Origin: Solirubrobacter taibaiensis
GTDB lineage: Bacteria; Actinomycetota; Thermoleophilia; Solirubrobacterales; Solirubrobacteraceae
Assembly: GCA_027587225.1 (NCBI GenBank)
Contig: JAPDDQ010000006.1
Coordinates: forward strand, 62,001-126,000
Reading direction: 5' to 3'
DNA length: 64,000 nt
The notes below the pieces were generated by a model. The model saw only the letters and a program-made list of their open reading frames with translations, did not search any database and had not been told where the DNA came from. This document shows, in pieces, positions 8,667 to 17,703 of this stretch (position 1 is its first letter; each line of letters begins with the position of its first letter). A program made the translations under genes and the position numbers.

Positions 8667-9536
8667 TCACCCGAACGTGAAGACGTACGCACGGACCGGG
8701 CCGTCGAACGTGACCTCCACCGTTCGCTCCCGGACCGGGCCGGGGGCACGCACGAGTTGGTACATCCGCGGCTGCGCCAACACGCCTGCGCCGGCCCCGT
8801 CGACATCGATGCCGGCGGCGGCGCCCGGCGGTTCGCCGTCCACCGTCACCGTGAACCCGACCGGCGCGTCGGCGCCGAGCACGAGGTTCACGTCGCGGCC
8901 TTCGAAGCGGTAGGCGATCGAGCCGCCCCCGGCGTCGAGCGCGGAGAACTCCTCGGCCACGGTCCACTCGCCGCTCAGCGCCCATTGGTTGCGCGCGAGT
9001 AGGCCGGCGCGGCCACGGCGCTCACCGCGCAGCGCGCCGAGGTAGGTCTCCGGCGAGTTCAGCGCGGCCCAGTCGGCGGGCGCCGCGAATCCACCGGCGT
9101 CGACGTCCGACAACGGCTCGTCCAGGCCCAGGAGCGCCTGGATCGCGCGCTCGGACTCGGCGTAGGCCTCCTCGCCGAAGTGCTGGAACCCCACGCGGCC
9201 GTCGCGGTCGAGCACGTAGAGCGCCGGCCAGTAGTGGTTGTCGAAGGCGCGCCAGATGGAGAAGTCGTTGTCGATCACGACCGGATAGGGCACGTCGAGG
9301 TCGGTCACCGCCCGCTGCACGTTCGCCGGCGCGTGCTCGAACGAGAACTCCGGGGCGTGTACGCCGACCACGACCAGCCCGGCCGCGGCGTACCGCGCAT
9401 GCCAGGCGCGCACGTACGGGAGCGTCCGCAGCCAGTTCACGCACGAGTAGGTCCAGAAGTCGACGGCGACCACGCGCCCGTCCAGCGCCGGCTCGCCGTT
9501 GAGCCACTCGTGCGCGCGGTCGAAGGTCGAGAGCAT
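8667..9536 (-). CDS. Thioredoxin-fold (TlpA/DipZ C-terminal-like) protein with CxxW active site
   Basis: A 289-residue protein. Residues ~20-150 are a thioredoxin-like domain: VDFWTYSCVNWLRTLPYV at the active site, VVGVHAPEF, the PYPVVIDND strand and the WPALYVLDRDGRVGFQHFGE segment typical of redoxin domains. Residues ~190-289 match the beta-rich C-terminal half found in DipZ-like proteins (SIAYRFEGRDVNLVLGA, FTVTVDGEPPG). The family motif is SCxNC; here the second Cys is Trp35 (TGG instead of TGC), so disulfide exchange by the normal two-Cys route is impossible. No signal peptide is evident. The start is the ATG at 9536; the next gene ends 2 bp upstream, so it is the last gene of a small operon. 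Confidence 0.8.
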   Translation of the reverse strand: MLSTFDRAHEWLNGEPALDGRVVAVDFWTYSCVNWLRTLPYVRAWHARYAAAGLVVVGVHAPEFSFEHAPANVQRAVTDLDVPYPVVIDNDFSIWRAFDNHYWPALYVLDRDGRVGFQHFGEEAYAESERAIQALLGLDEPLSDVDAGGFAAPADWAALNSPETYLGALRGERRGRAGLLARNQWALSGEWTVAEEFSALDAGGGSIAYRFEGRDVNLVLGADAPVGFTVTVDGEPPGAAAGIDVDGAGAGVLAQPRMYQLVRAPGPVRERTVEVTFDGPVRAYVFTFG

Positions 9537-9538
9537 GG

Positions 9539-10189
9539 CTAGCCGCGCTTTCCCGCGCCCAGCAGGTCGAGCACGAAGACGAAGATGTTCAGGACGTCCA
9601 GGAAGATGCTCGAGGCGATCAGCACGGCGTTGTCGGTTCCGCGGCGGAGTCGGTTGAAGTCGTAGACGGTGAAGCCGCCGAAGATCACGAGCCCGCCGAT
9701 GCTCCAGATCAGGTTGCCGCCCGGGATGCTGACGAAGATGGCCACGATCCCGAATCCGAGCAGCGCGAGCAGCGCCCACACCAGCGGCCGGGCCCAGGAC
9801 GAGAGGTCCCGGCGCGTGCTGTAGCCGTAAGCGCCGAGGCCGGCGACGAACGTCGCGGTCAGCCCCGCGGCCTGCCACAGCGCGGCGGGATCGGCGCTCG
9901 CGTAGTCGCTCAGCACGGGCGCGATGGCAAGCCCCAGCACCAGCCCGAGCGCGAACAGCAGGCCCGTGGCGAGCTGCTCCCGCCCGCGTGCCGCGGCGCC
10001 GCTGAGCGCGAACACGAGCGCGAAGACGCCGATGAACAGCGCGAGCCCGGCGCCGCCGCTGAGGTCGCGCCCGAGCCACGCGCCGAGCGCGGTGAACCCG
10101 ATCGTGACCGCCACGAGCCCCATCACGGGGCCGAGCGTCCGGCCGTCCGCATCGCTGCGGACGGCCGGAACGGTCCCGACGGTCGTCAT
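9539..10189 (-). CDS. Bax inhibitor-1/YccA-family membrane protein
   Basis: A 216-residue protein with seven closely spaced hydrophobic segments. The end is typical of the UPF0005/BI-1 family: GGNLIWSIGGLVIFGGFTVY, then DFNRL and ASSIFLDVLNIFVFVLDLLG. Bacterial members are inner-membrane proteins linked to calcium/proton leak or membrane-protease control. The specific role here is unknown. The ATG at 10189 overlaps the stop of the upstream hydrolase in an ATGA junction, so the two are probably translationally coupled, and the thioredoxin-fold gene follows after 2 bp. Confidence 0.85.
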   Translation of the reverse strand: MTTVGTVPAVRSDADGRTLGPVMGLVAVTIGFTALGAWLGRDLSGGAGLALFIGVFALVFALSGAAARGREQLATGLLFALGLVLGLAIAPVLSDYASADPAALWQAAGLTATFVAGLGAYGYSTRRDLSSWARPLVWALLALLGFGIVAIFVSIPGGNLIWSIGGLVIFGGFTVYDFNRLRRGTDNAVLIASSIFLDVLNIFVFVLDLLGAGKRG

Positions 10190-11109
10190 GCCGCGACCGG
10201 CGCGAGGAAGGCGGTCAGCGCGGACAGGAGCGCCTCGGGCGCTTCCTCGGCCACGAAGTGCCCGGCGCCCGGGATCACGAGGCCCTGGACGTCGTCGGCG
10301 ACGAGCCGCATGGCCTCGGCGACGTGTTCGCCGAAGCTCTTCTCGCCACCGATGGCCAGCACCGGCATGGCCAGGCGCGTCTTGGCCCGCTCGCCGTCCT
10401 GCGCCATCGTCGCGTCGAGCGCGCGGTACCAGGCGAAGCTCGCGTGGAGCGCGTCGGGGTCGCGGAGCTCGTCGACGTAGTGGTCGATGACCGCGTCCGG
10501 CAGCGGCGTGGCGGCGGCGTCGAACTCCCAGCGGAAGAAGATGTCCTCGCGCCCGCTCACGAGCTGCTCGTTGATCCCCTCGAGCCGGTTGAACGGCAGG
10601 TGCCACAGCCGGTCGTTGATGAAGCCCGGGACGAACACGGGTGGCGACGGCGCGGCGCCCGGGGAGCCGGGGATGTCGATCAGCGCGGCGCGCTCGACCC
10701 GGTCGCCGTGATCGGCGGCGATCGCGTAGCTGATGGCGAAGCCCGTGTCGTGCCCGACGAGGGCGAACCGGTCGTATCCGAGCTCGTCCATCATCGCGAC
10801 GAGGTCGTTGGCGAGCGTGGCCGTGTCGTAGCCGCCGGCGGGCCGGTCGGAGAGCCCGCGGCCCCGCTGATCGACGGCGACGACGGTGTAGTCCCGCGCG
10901 AGGGCCGGCATGACCAGCCGCCACGCGTACCAGGTCTCGGGCCAGCCGTGGACGAGCAGGAGCGGCGGGCCGTCGCCGCCGATGACGGCGTGCAGACGCA
11001 CGTCGCCGGCCTGGATGTACCGGCTCTCGAACGTGTCGGCGAAGCCGGCGGGAAGATTCGGCGCGCCGCTGACGGAGCCGGGGCCTTGAGGAGTGGTGGT
11101 GGTGTTCAT
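10186..11109 (-). CDS. Alpha/beta hydrolase, epoxide hydrolase/haloalkane dehalogenase-like
   Basis: A 307-residue alpha/beta-hydrolase. Visible hallmarks are the oxyanion-hole motif LVHGWPETWYAWR, DQRGRGLSDRP, the nucleophile elbow VGHDTG with Asp as nucleophile (typical of epoxide hydrolases and dehalogenases), and the C-terminal catalytic His in GAGHFVAEE. A cap region lies between. It is probably cytoplasmic and hydrolyses a small hydrophobic ester, epoxide or halide; the substrate cannot be told. The ATG at 11109 has GGAGG upstream. It heads a three-gene minus-strand run with the BI-1 and thioredoxin-fold genes. Confidence 0.85.
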   Translation of the reverse strand: MNTTTTPQGPGSVSGAPNLPAGFADTFESRYIQAGDVRLHAVIGGDGPPLLLVHGWPETWYAWRLVMPALARDYTVVAVDQRGRGLSDRPAGGYDTATLANDLVAMMDELGYDRFALVGHDTGFAISYAIAADHGDRVERAALIDIPGSPGAAPSPPVFVPGFINDRLWHLPFNRLEGINEQLVSGREDIFFRWEFDAAATPLPDAVIDHYVDELRDPDALHASFAWYRALDATMAQDGERAKTRLAMPVLAIGGEKSFGEHVAEAMRLVADDVQGLVIPGAGHFVAEEAPEALLSALTAFLAPVAA

Positions 11110-11161
11110 GCCGCGAACCCTCCTCCGAGCACGGATCCATCACGCCCCGTAACCCCCTGGT

Positions 11162-12475
11162 CTACACCCTGGTCATGAGCGACTTGACCGTCGACAGGTA
11201 GATCTCCGAGAACGTCGGGAACGGCTGGATCGTGTCCCGCAGCACCTCGAGCGGGACCTGCGCGCGGATCGCCAGCGTCGCCTGTTGCAGCCACTCCCCG
11301 GCCTCCGGCCCCAGCGCGTGCGCGCCGACCAGCACCTTGCCGTCGCTGAGCAGCGTCATGTACCCGTTGGATTCCGCGTAGGCGCGCGTGTACGCCGCGG
11401 TCTTGGCGACGTCCACCAGCTTCGTGGTGGCGCTGAACGGTGCCTCGGTCGCGCCGACCGCCGCTGCCTGCGGGTCGGTGAACGTCACACGCGGTACGGC
11501 GTCGTAGTGCGCCTCACGCGGCTCGCCGAGGATGTTCGCGGCGACGATCCGCCCCTGGTACTTGCCCACGTGCGTGAGCGGGAAGATGCCGGTCACGTCG
11601 CCGATCGCCCACAGGCCTTCGCCGAGCCGCAGGTGCGAGTCGACCTCCACCCCGTGCGGGTTGGGCGTGATGCCGACCGTCTCGAGCCCGACGTCCTGAA
11701 CCCGCGGACGGCGCCCCGTGGCCGCGAGCACCTTGTCGCCACGGACCTCGTCGCCGTTGTCGAGCACCAGCACGTACTCGTCACCCTCACGCCGCGCCTC
11801 CACCGCGCCGACGCCGAGCAGCAGCTCGATGCCGTCGCGCTTGAGCACCTCGCCGAGCGCCTCACCCAACGGTGCGGGCTCGCGCGCGAGGACGTGCTTG
11901 GAGTGCTCGATCAGCACCACCTCCCCGCCCAGCCGCCGCGTCGCCTGGGCGAGCTCCGTCCCCACCGGGCCGCCGCCGAGCACGAGCAGCCGGCGCGGGA
12001 TCGCCTTCATCCCCGTCGCCTCGCGGTTCGTCCACACGCCCTCGAGCCCCTCCAGGATCGGCGGGATGAACGGATCGGCGCCGTTCGCGAGCACGATGTC
12101 CTTGGCCGTGTACTTGCGTCCATCGACCTCCACCGTGTTCGGCCCGGCGAGTCGACCCTTCCCGCGGATCAGCGCGATGCCCGCGCTCTCCAGCCACTGC
12201 TCCTGGCCGGCGTCCGAGTAGTCGGAGACCATGAAGTCGCGCCACGCGAGCGCCTTCTCGACGTCGACCTCGGCCGTGGACTCCGCCTCTCGCGCCCCGT
12301 TCACGGCCTCACCCGGCCGCAGCAGCGTCTTGGACGGGATGCACGCGTAGTAGGAGCATTCGCCGCCGACCAGCTCACGCTCGACGACCGCGACCTTCAA
12401 GCCGCCGTCGGCCAACGCGCCCGCGCAATGCTCCCCGGGCGAACCGCCGCCGAGCACGATCACGTCGTAGTCCAT
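11162..12475 (-). CDS. FAD-dependent pyridine nucleotide-disulfide oxidoreductase (dihydrolipoyl dehydrogenase/mercuric reductase-like)
   Basis: A 437-residue flavoprotein. It has the N-terminal FAD motif [14 protein letters not shown], the redox pair in [16 protein letters not shown] (CX4C followed by PSK), a central NAD(P)H motif [21 protein letters not shown], a second FAD contact WAIGDVTG, and the C-terminal dimerisation domain. The residue right after the C-terminal part of the interface lacks the usual HxHPT motif of true lipoamide dehydrogenases (it ends ...[13 protein letters not shown]), so the substrate may be another disulfide, quinone or metal. AAGGAG lies 5 nt before the ATG. The upstream LAL regulator gene ends 9 bp away and may be co-transcribed. 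Confidence 0.85.
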   Translation of the reverse strand: MDYDVIVLGGGSPGEHCAGALADGGLKVAVVERELVGGECSYYACIPSKTLLRPGEAVNGAREAESTAEVDVEKALAWRDFMVSDYSDAGQEQWLESAGIALIRGKGRLAGPNTVEVDGRKYTAKDIVLANGADPFIPPILEGLEGVWTNREATGMKAIPRRLLVLGGGPVGTELAQATRRLGGEVVLIEHSKHVLAREPAPLGEALGEVLKRDGIELLLGVGAVEARREGDEYVLVLDNGDEVRGDKVLAATGRRPRVQDVGLETVGITPNPHGVEVDSHLRLGEGLWAIGDVTGIFPLTHVGKYQGRIVAANILGEPREAHYDAVPRVTFTDPQAAAVGATEAPFSATTKLVDVAKTAAYTRAYAESNGYMTLLSDGKVLVGAHALGPEAGEWLQQATLAIRAQVPLEVLRDTIQPFPTFSEIYLSTVKSLMTRV

Positions 12476-12484
12476 GGTGTCTCC

Positions 12485-15205
12485 TTACGCATGAGCCGGT
12501 TCAGGGAGCGCGTCGCGCAATGCGCGGCGCGAGTTGATGCCGAGCTTGGCGAACACTTTCTTCAAGTGCCACTCGACGGTGCGCGGGCTGAGGAAGAGCT
12601 CCGCACCGATCGCCGGGTTCGTCAACCCGTCGCGCGCGAGCCGCGCGATGTGCTGCTCCTGCGGCGTGAGCTCGTCGCGCGTGTCGTCGCGGCGCTTGCG
12701 GACCTTCTCGCCCGTGGCCAGGAGCTCGTGCCGCGTGCGCTCGGCGAACCCGTCCGCGCCCATCGCCAGGAACGCCTCGCGCGCCACCCGCAGTTGCTCG
12801 CGCGCGTCGGCGCGCCGGCCGTCGCGGCGCAGCCACTCCCCGTAGAGCAGGCGTGAGCGGGCGAGCTCCAGCCGCACCCGGGTGCGCGCGAGCCGCTCGA
12901 TCGACTCGCGGTAGCACCGGTCCGGGTCCTCGCCCGCCAGCGCCCGGACGCGCGCCTGCATGCCCAGCGCCCAGTCGGTCTGCGGCACCGGCAGCGCGAG
13001 CGCTGCGTTCACCAGCGCGTGATCGCCGGTGCGCGCGGCCGCCTCCGCCAGCTCGGGCACGACGAACGCCGGGTAGCCGAGATGATCGTGCGTGAACGCC
13101 TCCCGCGCCGCTTCCAACGCCGCGTCGTACCGGCCGAGGCCGTTGTAGAGCACGGCGGCCGCGTACTGCGCGAAGTGCACGATGCGACCCATCCCGCGCG
13201 CGTTCGCCTCGTCCGTCTCGCGCGCGAGCAGCCGCACGGTCCGGCCCTCGTCGCCCTGCCAGGCGGTGAGCAGGAACTCGGTGTACAGGACGGGCGCCCT
13301 GCCTGTGGCGTGGCCGATCGTCCGGACCTCCTCGAGCGCTTGGGCCGCGGCGCTGAGGTTCCCGCCCAGCAGGTGAGAGCGGACCAGCGACTGCAGCCCG
13401 AACTGCAGCAGCACGAGCGCGCCCATGTCGCGCGCGACCTGCACGTTGCGCGACACCAGCGCGTGCCAGGCGTCGGCGTCCCAGAGCTCCATCGCGACGA
13501 TCGAGCCGGCGCGGGAGCCCGTGAGCCAGAGCCAGCGGCCGACGTCGTCGCCCAGCTCGAGCGTGAGCACGGCGTCGAGCGCTTCCCGGAGCGCCGGCGC
13601 CGCCGCCGCGTGCCCTTCGAGCACACGGGCCGCGAACGCGTCCACCAGCAGCCGTTCCGTGCGCGGCACGCCGTCGGCCGGCGGCGCGATCCGCGCGGCT
13701 TCCGCGGCCTCCCGCAAGGCGTCCGGCCCGGCCCACATCGCCGCGCCGAGCGCCTTCAAGTGCGTGGAGCACGCGCGTTTCGCGTCGAGCTCGTCGAGCC
13801 GCCGGGACGCGCGGATGAGCAGCCGGGCCGCGTCGCCCGACCGGCGCTGGTCGAATGCGATCTCACCGCGCAGCTGCTCGATCTCCGCCGCCTGCAGCGC
13901 GTCGACCGGGCCGGCCTCGGTGGCGACCAGCAGCTCGAGCGCGTCGTCAAGCGCTCCCGCGTCCCGTTTCGCGCGCGCCGTGGCGAGCAGGCGGCGCGCC
14001 CGGGCGAGCGGTTCGGGGGTGAGCATCGCCGCGTGCTCGAGGAAGGCGGCGGCGGCCGCGACCCCACCGCGCGCGAGGGCCCGCCCGGCCGAGTGCTCGA
14101 GCTCCTCGGCGACGGCCTCGTCCGGGAAGGGGGTGGACTGCGCGCGGTGCCAGGCGCGGCGGTCCGGGTCCATGAGCGGATCCGTGACGTGCGCCAAGGC
14201 GGCGTGCGTGGCGAGCCGCTCCTCCGGCGAGGCCGAACGGTACGCCGCCGAGCGCACGAACGGGTGCCGGAAGCGGACCTGCGCGCCGATCTCCAGCAGG
14301 CCGGCGTCAGCGGCCGCAGCCGCCGCGTCGCGTCCGATCCCGAGCTGCTCGGCCGCGCGCCAGACGAGCAGCGGCTCGCCGACGGGGTCCGCCGCGGCGA
14401 GCTGCAGCAGCCGGCGCGTGTCGGTCGGGAGCTGCTCGAGGCGCTGCCGGAAGCTGTCCTCGACGCGCATCGCACCCGGTGGACCGAACCCGCCTGCTAG
14501 TTCCGCTGCACTCATCGCACGTGGCAGCTCCAACAGGGCGAGGGGGTTCCCCCGTGTCTCGGCGATCAGCCGCTCGCGGACATGATCGTCGAGCCGGCCG
14601 GGGACGACCGTGGCCAGCAGCGCGCGTGCGTCGTCGTGGGGGAGACCGGTGAGTTGGAGCTCGGGCAGACCCGGAATCCGGTGCGGTTCACGCACCGCGA
14701 ACACCATTGCGACGGGCTCGGCGAGCAGGCGGCGGGCGACGAACCCGAGCACCTGCGCGGAGGCATCGTCGAGCCACTGGAGGTCGTCGACGACGCACAG
14801 CAGCGGTTGCGACTCGGCCACCTCCGCCAAGAGTGTGAGCGCGGCGAGGCCGACGAGGAAGCGGTCTGGTGCCGCTCCCGCCTTGAGACCGAACGCGACC
14901 TTCAGCGCCTCCTGTTGGGGTGCAGGGAGCACGTCGAGGTGGTGCAACAGCGACCCGTAGAGCTGGTGCAGCCCCGCGAACGGCAACTCCATCTCGGACT
15001 CGACGCCCGCGACCTGCAGCACCCGGAAGTCGGCGGCCTGGCCGATGACGTGGTGCAGCAGCGCGCTCTTGCCGACGCCCGCTTCACCCCGCAGCACGAG
15101 CACCCCGCTGCTGGAGGCGCGCGCGTCCACGAGCAGCCGGTCCAGCGCCTGCCGTTCGCTGGTGCGGCCACGGAACGCCGGCGAGCGCGAAGCAGCGGCG
15201 GCCAT
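12485..15205 (-). CDS. LAL-type LuxR-family transcriptional regulator
   Basis: A 906-residue large ATP-binding LuxR regulator. It opens with FRGRTSERQALDRLL and Walker A GEAGVGKS (residues 40-47), has Walker B LLCVVDDLQWLDDAS, a GNPLALLEL sensor region, a long helical TPR-like middle part, and a C-terminal HTH_LuxR domain (ELTPQEQHIARLARDGLTN, then LFLSPRTVEWHLKKVFAKLG). Such regulators are cytoplasmic and respond to an unknown inducer through the ATPase/TPR part. The likely targets are the adjacent oxidoreductase gene, which starts 9 bp downstream, and/or the divergent glyoxalase gene. The start at ATG 15205 fits the AAA domain onset. Confidence 0.9.
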   Translation of the reverse strand: MAAAASRSPAFRGRTSERQALDRLLVDARASSSGVLVLRGEAGVGKSALLHHVIGQAADFRVLQVAGVESEMELPFAGLHQLYGSLLHHLDVLPAPQQEALKVAFGLKAGAAPDRFLVGLAALTLLAEVAESQPLLCVVDDLQWLDDASAQVLGFVARRLLAEPVAMVFAVREPHRIPGLPELQLTGLPHDDARALLATVVPGRLDDHVRERLIAETRGNPLALLELPRAMSAAELAGGFGPPGAMRVEDSFRQRLEQLPTDTRRLLQLAAADPVGEPLLVWRAAEQLGIGRDAAAAAADAGLLEIGAQVRFRHPFVRSAAYRSASPEERLATHAALAHVTDPLMDPDRRAWHRAQSTPFPDEAVAEELEHSAGRALARGGVAAAAAFLEHAAMLTPEPLARARRLLATARAKRDAGALDDALELLVATEAGPVDALQAAEIEQLRGEIAFDQRRSGDAARLLIRASRRLDELDAKRACSTHLKALGAAMWAGPDALREAAEAARIAPPADGVPRTERLLVDAFAARVLEGHAAAAPALREALDAVLTLELGDDVGRWLWLTGSRAGSIVAMELWDADAWHALVSRNVQVARDMGALVLLQFGLQSLVRSHLLGGNLSAAAQALEEVRTIGHATGRAPVLYTEFLLTAWQGDEGRTVRLLARETDEANARGMGRIVHFAQYAAAVLYNGLGRYDAALEAAREAFTHDHLGYPAFVVPELAEAAARTGDHALVNAALALPVPQTDWALGMQARVRALAGEDPDRCYRESIERLARTRVRLELARSRLLYGEWLRRDGRRADAREQLRVAREAFLAMGADGFAERTRHELLATGEKVRKRRDDTRDELTPQEQHIARLARDGLTNPAIGAELFLSPRTVEWHLKKVFAKLGINSRRALRDALPEPAHA

Positions 15206-15313
15206 GTCGGCGCAAACCTACCGGTTGCCGGAAGACCAGGGACTTCCCCGGGCGCGACCAGGGTGCGAACGCGGGAACTTGTGCTCATCAACCACGTCCC
15301 ACCGGAGGCCACG

Positions 15314-15793
15314 ATGACCACCCAGACCCAGACCACCGTCGAAGCGCCCATCACCGCCACTGTCGACTACAAGCTCGAGGTCGCCGTGATCCCCGTCTCC
15401 GACGTCGACCGCGCGAAGGCCTTCTACGCCGGCCTCGGCTGGCGTGAGGACGCCGACTTCCAGATCCGCGACGACTTCCGCGTGCTGCAGTTCACGCCGA
15501 CCGGCTCACTCGCGTCGGTCATCTTCGGCGACGGCGTCACCGGCGCGCAGCCCGGCTCCGGCGCGCCGCTGCTCCTGGCGGTCTCCGACATCGACGCGGC
15601 CCGAGAAGACCTCATCGCCCGCGGCGTCGACGTCTCGGACGTCTTCCACAGCAGCGCCTTCGACCACAACGGCGAGCGCGAGTACGGCCCGGACCCCGAG
15701 CGCAAGTCGTACTCGACCTTCGCCGAGTTCAGCGACCCGGACGGCAACGCCTGGATCCTGCAGGAGCTCACCGACCGGCTTCCGGGACGATAG
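15314..15793 (+). CDS. VOC-family (glyoxalase/bleomycin-resistance-like) protein
   Basis: A 159-residue protein with two beta-alpha-beta-beta-beta modules: KLEVAVIPVSDVDRAKAFYA opens the first and PLLLAVSDIDAAREDLIARG the second, ending with the DPDGNAWILQEL metal-site strand. VOC enzymes are cytoplasmic lyases, dioxygenases or binding proteins; no specific substrate is evident. GGAGGCCACG places an SD 5 nt before the ATG at 15314. The next gene, starting 5 nt after the stop, encodes a small helical protein that is sometimes fused to such VOC proteins, so they likely work together. Confidence 0.85.
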   Translation: MTTQTQTTVEAPITATVDYKLEVAVIPVSDVDRAKAFYAGLGWREDADFQIRDDFRVLQFTPTGSLASVIFGDGVTGAQPGSGAPLLLAVSDIDAAREDLIARGVDVSDVFHSSAFDHNGEREYGPDPERKSYSTFAEFSDPDGNAWILQELTDRLPGR

Positions 15794-15797
15794 GGCC

Positions 15798-15986
15798 ATG
15801 GACGACATCGCCGCGCTGGCCGAGCTGCTGCACGAGACGGCCGAGCATCACGACCCGTACGAGAAGGCCTCCCCGCCGCACCACTGGTGGGACTGGTACG
15901 CCGCCTACATGGTGGCCCGCCAGGCCGGCGCCTCGTCGGAGGACGCCTCCGAGCGCGCCGGCGAGTACATGGCGACGCTGGTCTGA
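15798..15986 (+). CDS. Small helical partner of the VOC protein
   Basis: A 62-residue protein (LAELLHETAEHHDPYEKASP, then HHWWDWYAAYMVARQ and a C-terminal helix). The His/Trp-rich HHWWDWYAAYM core resembles a short conserved helical unit that I recall either as a stand-alone protein or as the C-terminal tail of VOC proteins in actinobacteria. That recollection is the only basis for the functional link, besides the 4-nt spacing after the VOC gene. It may complete the VOC active site or its dimer interface. It is followed by a strong hairpin. Confidence 0.7.
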   Translation: MDDIAALAELLHETAEHHDPYEKASPPHHWWDWYAAYMVARQAGASSEDASERAGEYMATLV

Positions 15987-15999
15987 AAGCTCGTCCTCC

Positions 16000-16030
16000 A
16001 GGGGGTCCCGTGGTGAACGCGGGGCCCCCT
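16000..16030. terminator. Bidirectional terminator-like hairpin
   Basis: AGGGGGTCCCG and CGGGGCCCCCT form an 11-bp stem (one G-U pair) around a 9-nt loop, exactly between two convergent stop codons (15986 and 16031). The T-tract is missing. Confidence 0.6.
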
Positions 16031-16480
16031 TCAGGAGCCTGTGCGCAGCGCTTCGATCGTGGCGGCGACGCGCTTGGCCCGCGTCTCGGGCCGCTTCGCC
16101 TCGGCGATCGCGCGCGCGTGCTCCTTGCGGTGCGACGGCGCGAGCTTGTCGAACGCGGCCTTGGCCGCCGGGTCGGCGTCCAGCGCCTGCTGGAGCTCCT
16201 CGGGGATCGCGATCTCCCTCGGCGCGTCGTCGCGTTCGATCACGGCGTGCACCTGATCACCGATCTCGACACCCAGCTCCGCGCGCACCTGCTTGCTGAA
16301 CCCGATCAGGCTCTCCCCGCCCATCCGCGCGAGCCGCAGCCGCGCCGCCCTGTCATTGACGGTCACCCGGACCGGAAAGACCTTCGCGCCGCCACCGATC
16401 TGGGCGACCTGGTCATCGTCGAGGACGATCGCACCGGCCGGCCCGCGTGGCGCCAACGTCGTCGTGATCTCGAGCCTCAT
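16031..16480 (-). CDS. DUF1905 / YdeI-OmdA-like protein
   Basis: A 149-residue protein. The N-terminal half is a small beta-barrel of DUF1905 type (RLEITTTLAPRGPAGAIVLD, then VFPVRVTVNDR and GESLIGFSKQVRAELGVEIGDQV). The C-terminal helix (DPAAKAAFDKLAPSHRKEHA, then AIAEAKRPETRAKRV) is the YdeI/OmpD-associated helical motif. Function in the family is not established. The ATG at 16480 begins the barrel; a longer frame upstream is Arg-rich and non-coding in character. It is divergent from the ankyrin gene 38 bp away. Confidence 0.8.
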   Translation of the reverse strand: MRLEITTTLAPRGPAGAIVLDDDQVAQIGGGAKVFPVRVTVNDRAARLRLARMGGESLIGFSKQVRAELGVEIGDQVHAVIERDDAPREIAIPEELQQALDADPAAKAAFDKLAPSHRKEHARAIAEAKRPETRAKRVAATIEALRTGS

Positions 16481-16518
16481 GGCCGCAGCATGCCAGTCCT
16501 GACTAAGCTCGCGGATGC

Positions 16519-17703
16519 GTGGCCGAGCGTCCGTCCCCATCGCTCCCCTCCGCTGCCCGCCAGCACGCGTATCGCGAGGATGTCGAGTACTACGAGGAGC
16601 GCGCCGAGGGACTGCTCGCTTCCGCCGTGGACGGGACACTGGGCGCGGTGGCGCTGTTCGGCAGCGTGCCGCTGACCTCTGAAAGCGCGCGATCGGTGGT
16701 CGCGGGTCAGCACGGCTTCCCGGATTGGGCTGCGCTGGAGCGGCACGTCACGGGCCTGCGCGACTCGGGTGAGCCGTTCGCGCGGGCGTATCGCGCCGTC
16801 GAGGCGCATGACCTCGACGCGCTCGGCGCGCTCCTGACGCGCTTCCCGGAGTTGGCCGCCGCGCGCGGGACCAACGGCAACGACCTGTTGGGCATGGCGG
16901 GCGCGACGTGCGACGAACGGCTCGTGCGACTCCTGCTCGACCACGGCGCGAACGTCGCCAACGCCAACGCCCACGGCTGGACCGCGTTGCACCAGGCGGC
17001 CTACAGCAACCTGCCGGTCATGGCCGAGATGCTGCTGGACGCCGGCGCGCGTGTCGACGTCTCCGCGCGTGGCGAAGGCGGCACGCCGTTGGTCATCGCG
17101 CTCTTCTGGGGCAACCGCAAGACCGCCGAGCTGCTCGCCGAGCGCGGTGTGGCACCGGTCAACCTCCGCACCGCGGCGGGACTCGGCCTGGTCTCGGAGA
17201 TCGCGACCGCCACCGGCGCGCCGCGCGAGTTCTACCGCCCGCACAGCGGCTTCCCCGCCTGGTCGCCAGGGGATGACCAGCAGGAGGCGCTCGACGAAGC
17301 CGTGGCCTGGGCGGCCCGCAACGACCGGGTGGAGGCGATCGACGCGCTGGCCGCCCGCGGAGCCGCGCTGGACCGCGACGTCTACCGCGGCACCCCGCTC
17401 GCCTGGGCCGCCGCGTGCGGTCGCGTCGCCGCCATCCGGCATCTCGTCGCGCGCGGGGTCGATCCGAGCTCGCGCAGCATGTTCGGCGGCCCCGACCACG
17501 GCAAGGGCCTGACCGCGCTCCACCTCGCCGCCCAGAACGGCAATCGCGAGACCGTCGACGCGTTGCTGGACCTCGGCGCCGACCCCACGCTCCAGGACGG
17601 CCTGTACGGCGGCACCCCGGCGAACTGGGCGGAACATGGCGGCCACACGGGGCTGCGCGATCACTTGAGAGCGGCAACGCGCCAACACCTGGAGAGTCGC
17701 TAA
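16519..17703 (+). CDS. Ankyrin-repeat protein
   Basis: A 394-residue protein. After a ~90-residue N-terminal helical region it has at least four to five ankyrin repeats, for example VRLLLDHGANVANANAHGWT followed by ALHQAAYSN, MAEMLLDAGARVDV, and GLTALHLAAQNGNRETVDAL followed by LDLGADP. It is probably a cytoplasmic protein-protein interaction protein; the partner is unknown. The start is a GTG at 16519, with TAAGCT (TANNNT type) 9 nt upstream. The last 11 codons lie inside the first copy of a ~97-bp repeat, so its C-terminus was probably shaped by that element. Confidence 0.85.
   Translation: MAERPSPSLPSAARQHAYREDVEYYEERAEGLLASAVDGTLGAVALFGSVPLTSESARSVVAGQHGFPDWAALERHVTGLRDSGEPFARAYRAVEAHDLDALGALLTRFPELAAARGTNGNDLLGMAGATCDERLVRLLLDHGANVANANAHGWTALHQAAYSNLPVMAEMLLDAGARVDVSARGEGGTPLVIALFWGNRKTAELLAERGVAPVNLRTAAGLGLVSEIATATGAPREFYRPHSGFPAWSPGDDQQEALDEAVAWAARNDRVEAIDALAARGAALDRDVYRGTPLAWAAACGRVAAIRHLVARGVDPSSRSMFGGPDHGKGLTALHLAAQNGNRETVDALLDLGADPTLQDGLYGGTPANWAEHGGHTGLRDHLRAATRQHLESR

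Noticed and set aside
11162-12475. Naming the oxidoreductase merA or lpdA
   Set aside because: It lacks an N-terminal MerA metal-binding domain and C-terminal Cys pair, and also the HxHPT end of lipoamide dehydrogenase; no mer or pdh genes nearby.
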